Of a stretch of DNA of 64,000 bases, positions 33,566 through 44,495 are shown piece after piece (the first letter of the stretch is position 1; each line of letters begins with the position of its first letter). A program made the position numbers and the translations under genes. The DNA comes from Bromus sterilis (Eukaryota; Streptophyta; Magnoliopsida; Poales; Poaceae): NCBI GenBank assembly GCA_950022295.1, contig OX465595.1:433560270-433624269 (forward strand), read 5' to 3'. A model generated the notes under the pieces. It made no database searches, had not been told where the DNA came from, and worked only from the letters and a program-made list of their open reading frames with translations.

Positions 33566-33840
33566 TTCATCGGCCGAATACAAATCATTCGGATTCGCCT
33601 GGTTGCGGTCTGACGGTTCTTTTGATATGCGGGAACTCACGAGCCACACCGTCGGGCTGTAACCAGGCGAAACCGTGTGTTTTATTGATCTTATATATAT
33701 CTAGTTAGAAATCTTTCACTTCATCGACCAAATACAAATCATTCGGATTCTCTGCATACGTCCGGCGGTGCATTTGATATGCTTGCACTCATGAGCCACC
33801 GTCGGGTTGTATGCAGGAGAAACCTTGTGTTTTATTTGAT
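33566..33840 (+). repeat. Two tandem hairpin-forming units (about 153-bp period)
   Basis: Units begin TTTCATCGGCCGAATAC at 33566 and CTTCATCGACCAAATAC at 33719. Each can fold into a stem: 33596-33606 pairs with 33659-33669, and 33752-33760 pairs with 33808-33816. An inner stem (GACGGT/ACCGTC and its counterpart) is shared. The two outer stems have different sequences yet both pair. Not coding. No known RNA family was recognised. Confidence 0.6.
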
Positions 33841-33930
33841 TGGAAAACAAAAACAAAAAAGTATAGCAATTTCATTATAGGACGTCAACGGAGGAGTACT
33901 CCACATCCTGTACACCGTCAAGGAAAATTT

Positions 33931-34033
33931 CAGACGGTCCTCATCTGGTTGACAAATCCGGCAAGTCTACCGACCAGGCGGGGATCGTCTGTAATACCTG
34001 TACGGGATTTTCATCTCATACAGGTTTACAGAC
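33931..34033 (+). repeat. Two further inverted repeats
   Basis: CAGACGGTCCTC (33931) pairs with GGGGATCGTCTG ending at 33991. GTCTGTAATACCTGTA (33987-34002) pairs almost perfectly with TACAGGTTTACAGAC (34019-34033). A degenerate copy of the first follows. The function is unknown. Confidence 0.5.
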
Positions 34034-34229
34034 GGTCCCCACCTCGTGGGCACATCTAGCAAATCTGCCAAACAAACAAGGTCCGTCCGAATTTACCCCG
34101 GACAGAGTACAGGATACAGATGAATTTCTCCATTTACGTCGTTTAGTGAACTTGTTATGCTACGATAAGTCCACGCGGACCTGTGCTTATAAACAGGTCT
34201 AACTCCACTTCGGCTAGCGAGGTGGTACT

Positions 34230-35470
34230 AATTTAGTTGGTTACAGGGGACCTTTAGTACCGGTTCTGGGCACCAACCGGTACTATAGGGTTAGTTAGTG
34301 GTTAATTACGGTGGGAGAAGCCTTTAGTACCGGTTGGAGGCACCAACCGGGACTAAAGGTCCTTTTTTAGAGAAAAATAATGCCACAGGGTCATTTAGCT
34401 CAAAATAAATCATTAAATGCATGAAAAATAGCAAATGAAGTCAGAAAGGGTTGAAATTTTAGTATGTGGCTTTGAATGTTGCATGTTGGATGCAATAAAA
34501 GTCTTGAGTTGAAATAAGTTTAGAAAAATGAAATGCCTTTGAAAGAGATGTGTTTTCGTCTGAAAACCCTCGTACTTTGAAAGAGATGGTCCAGTTTGTA
34601 CACGGAGTGCATCCATTTTTTGCCGTAATCCTCTCAACTTTTGCACACATGCTATGTGGGTCAAATGATGATACCATGCCAAGTTTCAACCTTTTCTGAG
34701 TTCAGTTGTAGTGCTTTCCAATTACAAGGTCATTTAGCTCAAAATAAATCATTAAATGCATGAAAAATAGCAAATGAAGTCAGAAAGGGTTGAAATTTTA
34801 GTATGTGGATTTGAATGTTGCATGTTGGATGCAAAAAATGTCTTGAGTTGAAATAATTTTAGAAAAATTAAATGCCTTTGAAACACATGTGTTTTCGTCT
34901 GAAGGGTTAGTAAGTGGTTAATTACGGTGGGAGAAGCCTTTCGTACCGGTTGGAGGCACCAACCGGGACTAAAGGTCCTTTTTCAGAGAAAAATAATGCC
35001 ACCTACTGGGCTGACACGGCCTGGATACAACTAGAAACCCACTAATGGGCCAGGATCCAGGCCCGCAGCAGACCCAGAAGGCCCACAGGCAAGCAGTAAC
35101 AGAATAGGCTCGAAAGACTGCGGTTGAGAGGAACTCAAAGTCGTACGCACATCAGCCCTTATAAACCACTCCGGCTGTCACTCGACTAGCGAGGAGGGAC
35201 TAAACCTCCCACCGCACCGCGGCAGCGCAAGTTTTGTCCCGGTTGGTGGCACGAACCGGAACGAAAGGAGACCTTTGGTTCCGGTTCGTGCAACCAACCG
35301 GTACGAAAGGTCTCCTTTGGTTCCGGTTCGTGCCACCAACTGGTACCAAAGGTCTCTCTTTCCCGCCAATTGGGTTGCTGAAAAAGACCTTTCGTACCGG
35401 TTGGTGGCACGAACCGGAACCAAAGGACTCCTTTCGTACCGGTTTGTGCCACCAACCGGGACCAATGTTC
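34230..35470 (+). repeat. CACTA-1 inner subterminal repeats and right-flank direct repeats
   Basis: Many copies of TTTAGTACCGGTT / ACCGGGACTAAAGG type motifs occur at 34249-34350 and 34935-35470. Between them lie two copies of the repeat seen at 876-1290 (34386 and 34725), and a larger unit of about 615 bp starting at 34290 and 34905. Overlapping ORFs at 35178-35542 are caused by the repeats. Confidence 0.75.
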
Positions 35471-35474
35471 CTGG

Positions 35475-35481
35475 TATATAA
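35475..35481 (+). promoter_or_regulatory. TATA box of the CACTA-1 transcription unit
   Basis: GGTATATAACTGCCCC follows directly after the last subterminal repeat. CACTA-2 has a TATA at the equivalent spot (60038). The downstream leader ends at a conserved exon 1 / intron 1 junction at 48262. Confidence 0.55.
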
Positions 35482-35499
35482 CTGCCCCTTAGGATTTTT

Positions 35500-35618
35500 C
35501 AGTTCTCATCTCGCCATTTGCCCCCGACGACGCTGGAGTTGAAACCGATGCCGTCAGGCTGCCCAACTATCGCGCCGCACCGCCCCCGACGACGTCGACG
35601 ACCTCGCCGGCGCCACCC
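35500..35618 (+). other. CACTA-1 leader exon 1, first piece
   Basis: This GC-rich leader ends CTCGCCGGCGCCACCC and would continue at 48258 with CCACT before the donor GTGAGC at 48263. CACTA-2 reads CGTCGCCGGCACCACCGTG then GTGAGC at the matching place. Element A inserted 5 bases before this splice site. Confidence 0.5.
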
Positions 35619-35982
35619 TGATGGCTTCTCGCCCCTCGTTGGTTACCCCAAGTGGAAGGTTTGAGATGCAGTGCAGCAGCAAGTTTCCCTCGATGAAGAT
35701 ACCAAGGTTATCGAACCAGTAGGACTCAAGAGATACAAGTAGGTGGCAACGTCGCCAGAAATTGCTTCCTGACTAGGGTGTTGTCGTGGACCTGCACACA
35801 ACAACAAATAACTTTGCTCCCAACGAGTACAGAGGAGTTGTCAATTCCTCCGGCCTTGTCGTTTACAAAGGATCAACGCAAGAGATAAAAGGTGCAAAGG
35901 AAAGTAAAAGCTGAAAGTAAATTGAGGGTGTGAACAATAATGTGAAGATGGATCGGGGTCCCGTGATTTTCACTAGTGATGT
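35619..35982 (-). repeat. Element A LTR, left piece
   Basis: It is a diverged relative of the Gypsy I LTR end (TCTCGCCCCTCGTTGG, AAGTGGAAGG) and stops within a conserved CACTAGTGATGT at 35982. Confidence 0.7.
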
Positions 35983-37628
35983 TGATGGCGCGAGAGTTGA
36001 CGGGTGTAGTCTTCTCGCCCTTCGTTGGTGAGCCCCAAGTGGAAGGCGTGATGCAGCACAGCAGAAAATTTCCCTCAGTAAAGATACCAAGGTTTGTCTC
36101 TAGTAGGCCTCCAGAGATGATAAGTAGGTGTCAACGGCGCTACTGAAGCGGACCTGCACACAGACACAAATAACTTTGTTCCCAACGAAGTTCAGAGAGG
36201 TTGTCTATCTCTCCGGTCTTGTTGTTCACAAAGGATCAAACACAAGAGATAATGATAGCAACTGAAAGTAAAAGCAGAAAACTAAATGAGCATGGAAACA
36301 GTAATGAGGATATGGACCGGGATACGTGATGTTCACTAGTGATGTCTCTCTCCCAAAATACGATAAAACTGCTATGCGAGGTAAACAAATTACAGAAGGG
36401 AAATTGACAGGATTATGAACGCACCGCAATGCTAACTATGCTACAAAAGAAAGGAAGAGGCTCAAAAGCACGGGCGGTACGCCAAAATAGGTAGACCGAA
36501 ATCCAACTGCATCTACTACTAATCATCCACCTTGAGATATCTATCCAGAACATCTCGCTGGTATTAAGTTGCGAGCCCCACCCAAAGTGTAAACCCAAAG
36601 CAACAGACAACTGCATTAAAAAGCACTTTGCGTAAAGTAAACAATCCTTGCAACCGCGGTTACAAGCACCGTTGTTTTCCCCCTTGTGGCAACAGCACAT
36701 GCCCTAGACTCATGTTTCTGTCACTCAAGCGTGTCATCAGGGGGCATGAACCCACAATCGAGCATAACGTTCCCTCTTGGGATTACTACCTACTACTTGG
36801 CCAAAGCAATAAACAGCAACGGAGAACATGCAAGAATTACTTAGGAACAAAAATATAAGAGATAAAAACCAAATATATTACTCAATCACAATCTGAACAT
36901 AATCTCATAATCCATTAGATCCCATCAAACTCAGCATAGAAATAGCAGAAAGATTACAAAAGTGCCTCGATCATGTAGGGCAGCTCACGAGGTCTAAACC
37001 ATGAAGAACAAAGAGGGGAGGAGAACATCACATAGCTACTGATCACGGACCCATGGTCCAAGGAAAACTACTCACGAGACATCCGGGGAGCATCCATGGT
37101 GGAGAGGAGACTCCTAGAGGTCAATCCTCCCTCCGGCAGGGTGCCGGGAAGAGGTCTTCTGGTGCTCCCGATCTCGGAAGCGCGGCGGCGGCGGAACAGA
37201 GGCGAGATCGCGAAAAAGGGTTCTCTTTTTCGAAGTTTCCCGTGACGGAGAATATATAGGCGAATGGGGGCAGCCAGAGGTGGACCAGGGGCCCCAAGCG
37301 CCCCCCTGGCGCGGCCAAGGGTGGGGCCGCGCCGGGTGGCCGCCTGGGCCACCCCTGGCTCCCCTCTGGCCCCACTCGGGCTCTTCGCGAAGCTTTCTGT
37401 ACGCTGATTTTTCCTATATTTTTCCCGGAATTTTTCTGGCACTTTTTATATGGGGGAAAACTGAAATAGAAAAATAGCAGAAAACAGGAACTGGCATTGT
37501 GGTGCACTGAGTTAATAGGTTAGTCCAAATATGATCAAAAGTGTATGAAAGTATATCTAGATCATAGAAATATCACACAAAACATGCATGGAGCAAGCAG
37601 AAATTATAGATACGTTTTGGACGTATCA
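35983..37628 (-). repeat. Element B 3' LTR (left)
   Basis: Its length is 1646 bp. Inner sequence agrees closely with the right LTR, but the outer end is different. It is followed by the polypurine tract at 37629-37642. Confidence 0.82.
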
Positions 37629-40464
37629 ACATCCCCAAGCTTAATTCATGCTCGTCCTCGAGTAGGTAAATGATAACGGCATAATTTCTGTGGTGACATG
37701 CTAGCAACCATAAAAGAACTTTGTAAAGTAAAGCAATCAAGGTTAGAAACTCAATTCAAGTCATAACAAGCAAGAGTCTATATTAGAATTGAAACAAGTA
37801 ACAAAAGAACAAAAGGTGCAAGAGCTCTCGCTGTCCGTGACTCGAATGTCTCCAAATGGTGTTTGCGTGCAAGAAGGGGGATAGGGAATACGATAAAAAA
37901 CATTTATTTGTTGAGAACTTAATCTACTAAAGTTTCACACTCGGTCTTTTTCTGGAATCTTATCTTGACTCGTCCCCGGACCACTAAGGTACAAGTCAAT
38001 TTGATCCACTCCTTTTTCAATATTTTGAGCACTCATGCAATGGATGAGCGTAAGCACGAGAGTTGACACTTTGGATTGCAAAGAGAGAAGTATGGAGGAG
38101 GAAGACAAAAAAGGAGGAGAAAGGCTCAAATCAATGAGGACAATCATAGGCAAGAGATTCCAAATGATAGATATGATGTGAGGAGTAGGGATTTCCATGC
38201 AACGGATGCACATACGAGCTAGGAAGCTCTCCAATGGAACTAGTGGGGGTGCATCTAACTTGCTCGCTCATGAAGACCTAGAGCTCGTTTGAGGAGGCTC
38301 ATCCTTGGAATATGCAAGCCAAGTTCTATAGTTTGAAGGTCCCCACATAGCTATATGCATAATGATCATCTCTATGGAGTACAAGGATATAAAGGGAGTA
38401 CTAGTGTGGATCTCTCAAAATGATAGTAGTGTTGCCCCTTTCTCTCTTTTTATTTCTTTTTTTTCTCTTTTTCTATTTTTTTCTATTTTTTGTGGCCTCA
38501 ATGGCTCTTTCTATTTAACTCTCATTTGTCCTCTTTAGGATCTTTTATTGTGTCCACTTTGGGATCTTTTCTTCACTTAAGGGCAACACTCTATTTTACA
38601 AGAAGGTAAAGGAGATCTTTCACACTTTACAAGGTACTCAAAATCATAAAGAAGATGTAACTATCATGATGTATGCAATGTATGTCGCTGCCAGTGTAGC
38701 AGGAACATGTATGACATGAAGATCAAGTCATGAAGAGGTGGAGGTTGCATGGCAATATATCTCGGAAAGGCTATGGAAATGCCTTGATAGGTAGGTATGG
38801 CGGCTGTTTTGAGGAAAGATATAAGGAGGTTTATGATGACAGAGCGTATCATGCCAAGGGTTTGGATGTACCGGCGAAGGTGGACACCAACTCTCAGAGT
38901 GAGAAGAAGGCAATGCACGGCACAGGAGAGGCTAGAAAAATATGGGAAGGTGGAAGTGTCAACTTTCAATACTTACATTAGTCCGAAGAACTCATGCACT
39001 TATTATCGGTAACTCTCAATCTAATAAGGAGGTTCACAAAGAGACAAGTACCCCGAGGAGGAGTGTATGGGGGTTTGGTTATCCTTGCGCATCCTCGACT
39101 CATGGTACGTGAATGTACTCTAATATTCGATCCCTCCAAAGATTAGTGATCCATCTAGTAGCTAGAGTTCTCAACTAGTTTTGTAGGTTTTGAAAATACA
39201 CACGGATTGCCCAAAATACGACACCTATCACTAATAGGCTAAAGCTCTTGACACCAAAAGTTCAGACATTACTCACATCAATACCTCAAAACTATTGCAA
39301 GTTACAACTAGAATTAAATAGCAACCTCAATTACCTACTTTCAAGACAAGACACTACTCAGTGCAACAACCAACTCTCTTTAACAAGATAAACATGAAAA
39401 CTAAAAAGAGTTCCAGCAACAAACTAAACAAAAGCCAAGGCTCTTGCTAAAGACAAACTAAGACTAAAACTAAACATGGCAGCAGCTACGAAAAGATAAA
39501 GAACACACAACAGCAAAAAGATAAGCAGGAAAAATCCTATGATGTGTTCTAGATTTTGAAAGTGGAGCGTGTTTCTCTCCCACACAAAGTAAGATGGGGT
39601 CTAACTTGTTATGACCAGCAAGCAAAACTAAAGAAAACTAAAAATAAAACCTAAGAGCGAGACGCTCCAAGCATAGCACATAACGCATGAAGTGATAAAA
39701 ATATAGTGAGACGAAGGACGAACTGATGATTGTTGATGGAGAAGGGGATGCACGGGGGCATCCCCAAGCTTAGACGCTTGAGTCTCCTTGAATATTTATT
39801 GGGGATGCATGGGGGCATCCCCAAGCTTGAGCGCTTGACACTCCTGGATCTTCTTTCATCATCTTCCATCGCACACTTGAAAACTCCCTTCATACATAAC
39901 TCATCATAAGCTGATTAGAGAGGTTAGTACCCTTAATAAAATAATTGTTTCCCACTGGATCTAAAGATATTCTTGAAGAGCTACTGTTTCTCAAGAGTGC
40001 AAAAAAGTTTTTGCAAAGAAAAAGCAAGCTTAAGGTTTGCAAAAGTGAAGAGAGGCAAAACGTGGCAGAATCTGTGAAAAACAGAACAACAGGTAGTAGA
40101 GAATTTTTTCGGGGCACTTCTGCAACTCAAATCAAAAAACTCAAAACATACGGAAGTTTCACAATTGTATAGAGCACGCTGTCAAAAAAATCAGATCAAA
40201 AAGATGATGTGGTGATTTGATTCGAATTTTTCTGTCAAGGGACAGAATCTGTTTTCTGGACAACATGTCATAACTTTTTCTTCCCTTATCATAAGAGGCT
40301 ATAACTTGGCACAAAGCTGAAAAATAAAGATACAATGATGTTGCTACAGTAGTAACAAACATCAAGACACAACAAAAGCAAAAAATAAACCTAATTCGTT
40401 GTGGGCTGCCTCCCAAAAGCGCTTTCTTTTATGCCTTTAAGCTAGGCATGATGCAAAAGAAGAA
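37629..40464 (-). other. Element B non-coding interior
   Basis: It is nearly the same as 18105-20949 in Gypsy I, including the GGGGATGC/GCATCCCC palindromes near 39745-39825. No pol domain or convincing ORF is present. Confidence 0.7.
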
Positions 40465-42501
40465 TCAAGTTTTATCAAGAGAAAGAGAATAACTAGCCCG
40501 AGTAACGGACTCAAAAGGTAACTTGATTTTCTTTCTAGGGAAGTGTTCCATCCCTTTCTTGAGAGGGAATTGGAATTTTATATTCCCCTCTTTCATGTCA
40601 ATAACCGCACCAACGGTGCGAAGAAAAGGACGTCCCAAAATAATTGGACACAAAGGTTCACACTCTATATCCATAACAATAAAATCAACGGGAACATAGT
40701 TTTCATTGACAATGATAAGAACATCGTCGATCTTCCCCAAAGGTTTCTTTACGGAAGAATCAACAAGACGAACACCAAAAGAGCAAGGCTCAAAGGGCTT
40801 CAATTCAAACATATCATATATTCTTTTGGGCATAACGGAGGTACTAGCTCCAACATCACATAAAGCATAGCAAGAGAAGTTATTTAATTTAATTTTGATC
40901 ATACGGTCCCAACCATCATCTATCTTCCTAGGTATGGAGGCTTCTACTCTAAGCTTCTCCTCCCTAGCTTTGATGAGAGCATTTGTGATATACTCCGTGA
41001 AGGCAAGATTAAGTGTGCTAGTGTGGGGGTCTCTAGACATTTTGTGTAGCAAGCTAATAACTTCTGAGATGGTGCAACTATCAAAATCAATATCACTACT
41101 ATCAAAGGTGGTAGTAGTGTCATCTAGGCTCACTTGTTTGAAACCCTCTATGTTCATAGGAGTTTCTTCATCTTCGGTTGAGATATTAGCATTACCATTA
41201 ATAGGTCCAACGGGACTAGGAGTGCATTGGGTGCTAATAGTTTGGGTGTCCTCAACAATTTGGATAGTGGCAACTGTGTGGTGTGTAGGAAGGCTCTTAA
41301 TTCTATCATCTTCCTCTTTTTCTCTAGCCCACGTTTCTTTAAGTTTAGCCATCATCCTAATATTTTCATTAATTTGTAATTGGATAGCATTAATAGGAGT
41401 GGCCTTATTCTCCTCAAGGGGAGAGGTTCTAATTTTAAGCATCTCAATATCAAGGGCTAAGCTTTCTACCTTCAAAGAGAGATTATCTAATTTAGCTAAT
41501 TTCTCCTCTACATTTTTATTGAAGGCTTTTTGGGTAGTGATAAAATCTCTAAGCATGTTTCCCAATTCAGAAGAGGGGTTCTTGTTGCTAGGGTAGGTGT
41601 TGTTGTTCCCATAGTTGGATGGAAACGGTCTAGGATTGCTAGCAAAATTACCCCTATAAGCATTGTTGTTGAAGTTGTTTCTAGCAATAAATTTCACATC
41701 TACTTGTTCTTGGGCAACCAAAGAATTTAAAGGGACATCACGAGGATCAATAGAGGGTTGCTTGGTAAGTAGAGACATAATTAAGTCAACTTTTTCATTC
41801 AGGGAGGTAATTTCCTCGACAGAGTTTACCTTCCTACCTGTTGGAGCGCGTTCGGTGTGCCATTGGGAATAATTGGTCATCATCTCATCGAGAAGCTTCG
41901 TGGCAGCACCAAGTGTAGTTGACATAAAGGTTCCTCCCACGGCCGAATCTAACAGGTTCCGCGAGGTAAAGTTCAAGCCTGCATAAAAAGTCTAGATAAC
42001 CATCCAAGTAGTCAAACCATGTGTAGGGCATTTCTTAACAAGAGATTTCATTCGTTCCCAAGCTTGGGCAACGTGTTCATTATCCAAATGCTTAAAATTC
42101 ATAATGTTACTCCTTAATTGGATAATTTTAGCAGGTGGGTAGTACTTCCCTATAAAAGCATCTTTGCACTTATCCCAAGAATCTATGCTATTCCTAGGCA
42201 AAGATTGAAACCAGATTTTAGCTTCTCCCCTTAAAGAGAAAGGAAAGAGCTTGAGCTTAACAATATCACCATCTACTTCTTTATACTTTTGCATATCACA
42301 TAATTCAACAAAATTGTTCAAGTGTAAAGTAGCATCATCTCCAGCACTAGAGAATTGATCTCTCATAACAAGGTTTAGCAAGGCAGGTTTAATTTCATAT
42401 GAGGTAGCTGAAGTGGATGGTGTGGCAATGGGGGTGCAAATAAAGTCTTGGTTGTTGTGACTAGTGAAGTCACACAACTTAGTGTTTTCAGTGGAACCCA
42501 T
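40465..42501 (-). pseudogene. gag: Element B gag-protease
   Basis: The ATG is at 42499-42501. The region is open except for one in-frame TAG at about 41989-41991, where Gypsy I has Gln (WMVI-Q-TFYAG). Domains are as in Gypsy I: Retrotrans_gag, coiled-coil linker, then a retropepsin-like domain with LCDVGASTSVMPKRI and ILGRPFL. The G-run that is shortened in Gypsy I is intact here, so the two copies were disabled independently. Confidence 0.85.
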
Positions 42502-42669
42502 AGCAGCAGCAAGTGTGGCAGATTTTTTTTTGTGATTTTTTGATATAGGACACAAAGATAAAAACTGAAAGGTAAACTAACAAGACAAAAAAAACAAAGG
42601 TAAAGGGTAGTGTGCAACTCCCCTATCTTAGCACTCGGAGTCCCCGGCAACGGCGCCAGAAATTTCGCT

Positions 42670-44308
42670 TGATGTGCGAGGTGATGATAGTGATTTCTCG
42701 CCCTTCGTTGGTAAACCCCAAGTGGAAGGTGTGATGTAGCACAGAAGCAAATTTCCCTCAGTAAACATACCAAGGTTTGTCTCCAGTAGGACTCCGGAGA
42801 TGATAAGTAGGTGTCAACGGCTCAACTGACGCGGACCTGCACACAGACACAAATAACTTTGTTCCCAACGAAGTTCAGAGAGGTTGTCAATCTCTCCGGT
42901 CTTGTTGTTCACAAAGGATCAAACACAAGGGATAATGATAGAAACTGAAAGTAAAAGCAGAAAAGTAAATGAGCGTGGAAACAGTGATGAGGATATGGAC
43001 CGGGATACGTGATGTTCACTAGTGATGTCTCTCTCCCAAAAGACGATAAAACTGCTATGCGAGGTGAACAAATTACAGAAGGGCAATTGACAGGATTATG
43101 AACGCACCGCAATGCTAACTATCTACGAAAGAAAGGAAGAGGCTCAAAAGCATGGGTAGAACGCCAAAATAAGTAGACCGAAATCCAACTGCAACAATTA
43201 CTAATCATCCACCTTGAGATATCTATCCAGAACATCTCGCTGGTATTAAGTTGCGAGCCCCACCCAAAGTGTAAACCCAAAGCAACAGACAATTGCATTA
43301 AAAAGCACTTTGCGTAAAGTAAACAATCCTTGCAACCACGGTTACAAGCACCGTTGTTTTCCCCCTTGTGGCAACAGCACATCCCCTAGACTCATGTTTC
43401 TGTCACTCAAGCGTGTCATCAGGGGGCATGAACCCACAATCGAGCATAACGTTCCCTCTTGGGGTTACTACCTACTACTTGGCCAAAGCAATAAACAGCA
43501 ACGGAGAACATGCAAGAATTACATAAGAACAAAAATATAAGAGATAAGAACCAAATATATTACTCAATCACAATCTGAACATAATCTCATAATCCATCAG
43601 ATCCCATCAAACTCAGCATAGCAACAGCAGAAAGATTACAAAAGTGCCTCGATCATGTAGGGAAGCTCACGAGGTCTAAACCATGAAGAACAAGGAGGGG
43701 AGGAGAACATCACATAGCTAATGATCACGGACCCATGATCCAAAGGAAACTACTCACGAGACATCCGGGAAGCATCCATGGTGGAGAGGAGACTCCCGGA
43801 GGTCGGCCCTCCCTCCGGCAGCGTGCCGGGAAGAGGTCTGCTGGTGCTCCCGATCTCGGAAGCGCGGCGGCGGCGGAACAGAGGCGAGATCGCGAAAAAG
43901 GGTTCTGTCCTCGAGGGTTTCTCGTCACGGAGAATATATAGGCGAAGGGGGGAAGCCAGGGGGCACCAGGGGTCTAGGCGCCCCCTTGGCGCGGCCAGCC
44001 CCTGGGGCTTGCCACCAGGGCGCCTGGGCCCCTGGTGGTGGCCCTCTGGCCCCACTCAGGTTCTTCCGGAAGGTTCCTCTGCGCTGATTTTTTATCTGAT
44101 TTTTTCCGAATTTTTGGAGCACTTTTTATATGGGGGAAAACTAAAATAGAAAAACAGCAGAAAACAGGAATTGGCACTGTGGTGCACTGAGTTAATAGGT
44201 TAGTCCAAATTTGATCAAAAGTGTATGAAAGTGTATCTAGATCATAGCAATATCACACAAAACATGCATGGAGCAAGCAGAAATTATAGATACGTTTTGG
44301 ACGTATCA
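42670..44308 (-). repeat. Element B 5' LTR (right)
   Basis: This is 1639 bp, starting TGATGTGCGAGG like the Gypsy I LTRs. It ends GGACGTATCA at 44308 and abuts element C without a target duplication. Confidence 0.85.
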
Positions 44309-44495
44309 GCCCTCCACTTCACTTGAAGATCAACGCATGCTTTCCACCATCTCCGAGGCCTACCGCATCACCAACCAACTCTACGAAGATTTCCGTGTAC
44401 TAAAAATACAAGTGAAAGTCTTGGAGTTAGAGAACCAAACCCTTCGTCGTGTCATCAAGGATCTGAAGAAACAACCACAACAAGATGAGGAGTAA
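44309..44495 (+). pseudogene. Element C: C-terminal coiled-coil piece of a retroelement protein
   Basis: An open stretch encodes SEAYRITNQLYEDFRVLKIQ and ends LENQTLRRVIKDLKKQPQQDEE with a TAA. It shows heptad-like hydrophobic spacing, so a coiled coil is likely. Its upstream part was lost at the join with element B, and the ATG at 44268 lies in B's LTR. A long non-coding 3' interior follows. Confidence 0.5.

Larger units (their letters stand above)
35983..44308 (-). mobile_element. Gypsy element B (gag-protease only), second copy of the Gypsy I family
   Basis: It is built as Gypsy I: LTRs 35983-37628 and 42670-44308, tRNA-Asp-type primer site at 42641-42658 (minus strand), gag-protease and a non-coding interior. 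The two flanks do not match (GATGT at left, GCCCT at right), and the outer ~35 bases of the left LTR (TGATGGCGCGAGAGTTGACG) differ from those of the right LTR (TGATGTGCGAGGTGATGATA). It is therefore probably a recombinant rather than a simple insertion. Confidence 0.82.

Noticed and set aside
34200..34350. Possible second CACTA end inside CACTA-1
   Set aside because: Subterminal-type repeats are present, but no CACTA/TAGTG terminus with duplication is found between 876 and 35500, so I treat it as one element.
35178..35542. Overlapping ORFs with repeated TGTKG or RYERS units (also near 608-920 and 59741-60118)
   Set aside because: They are translations of CACTA subterminal repeats, present in all frames.
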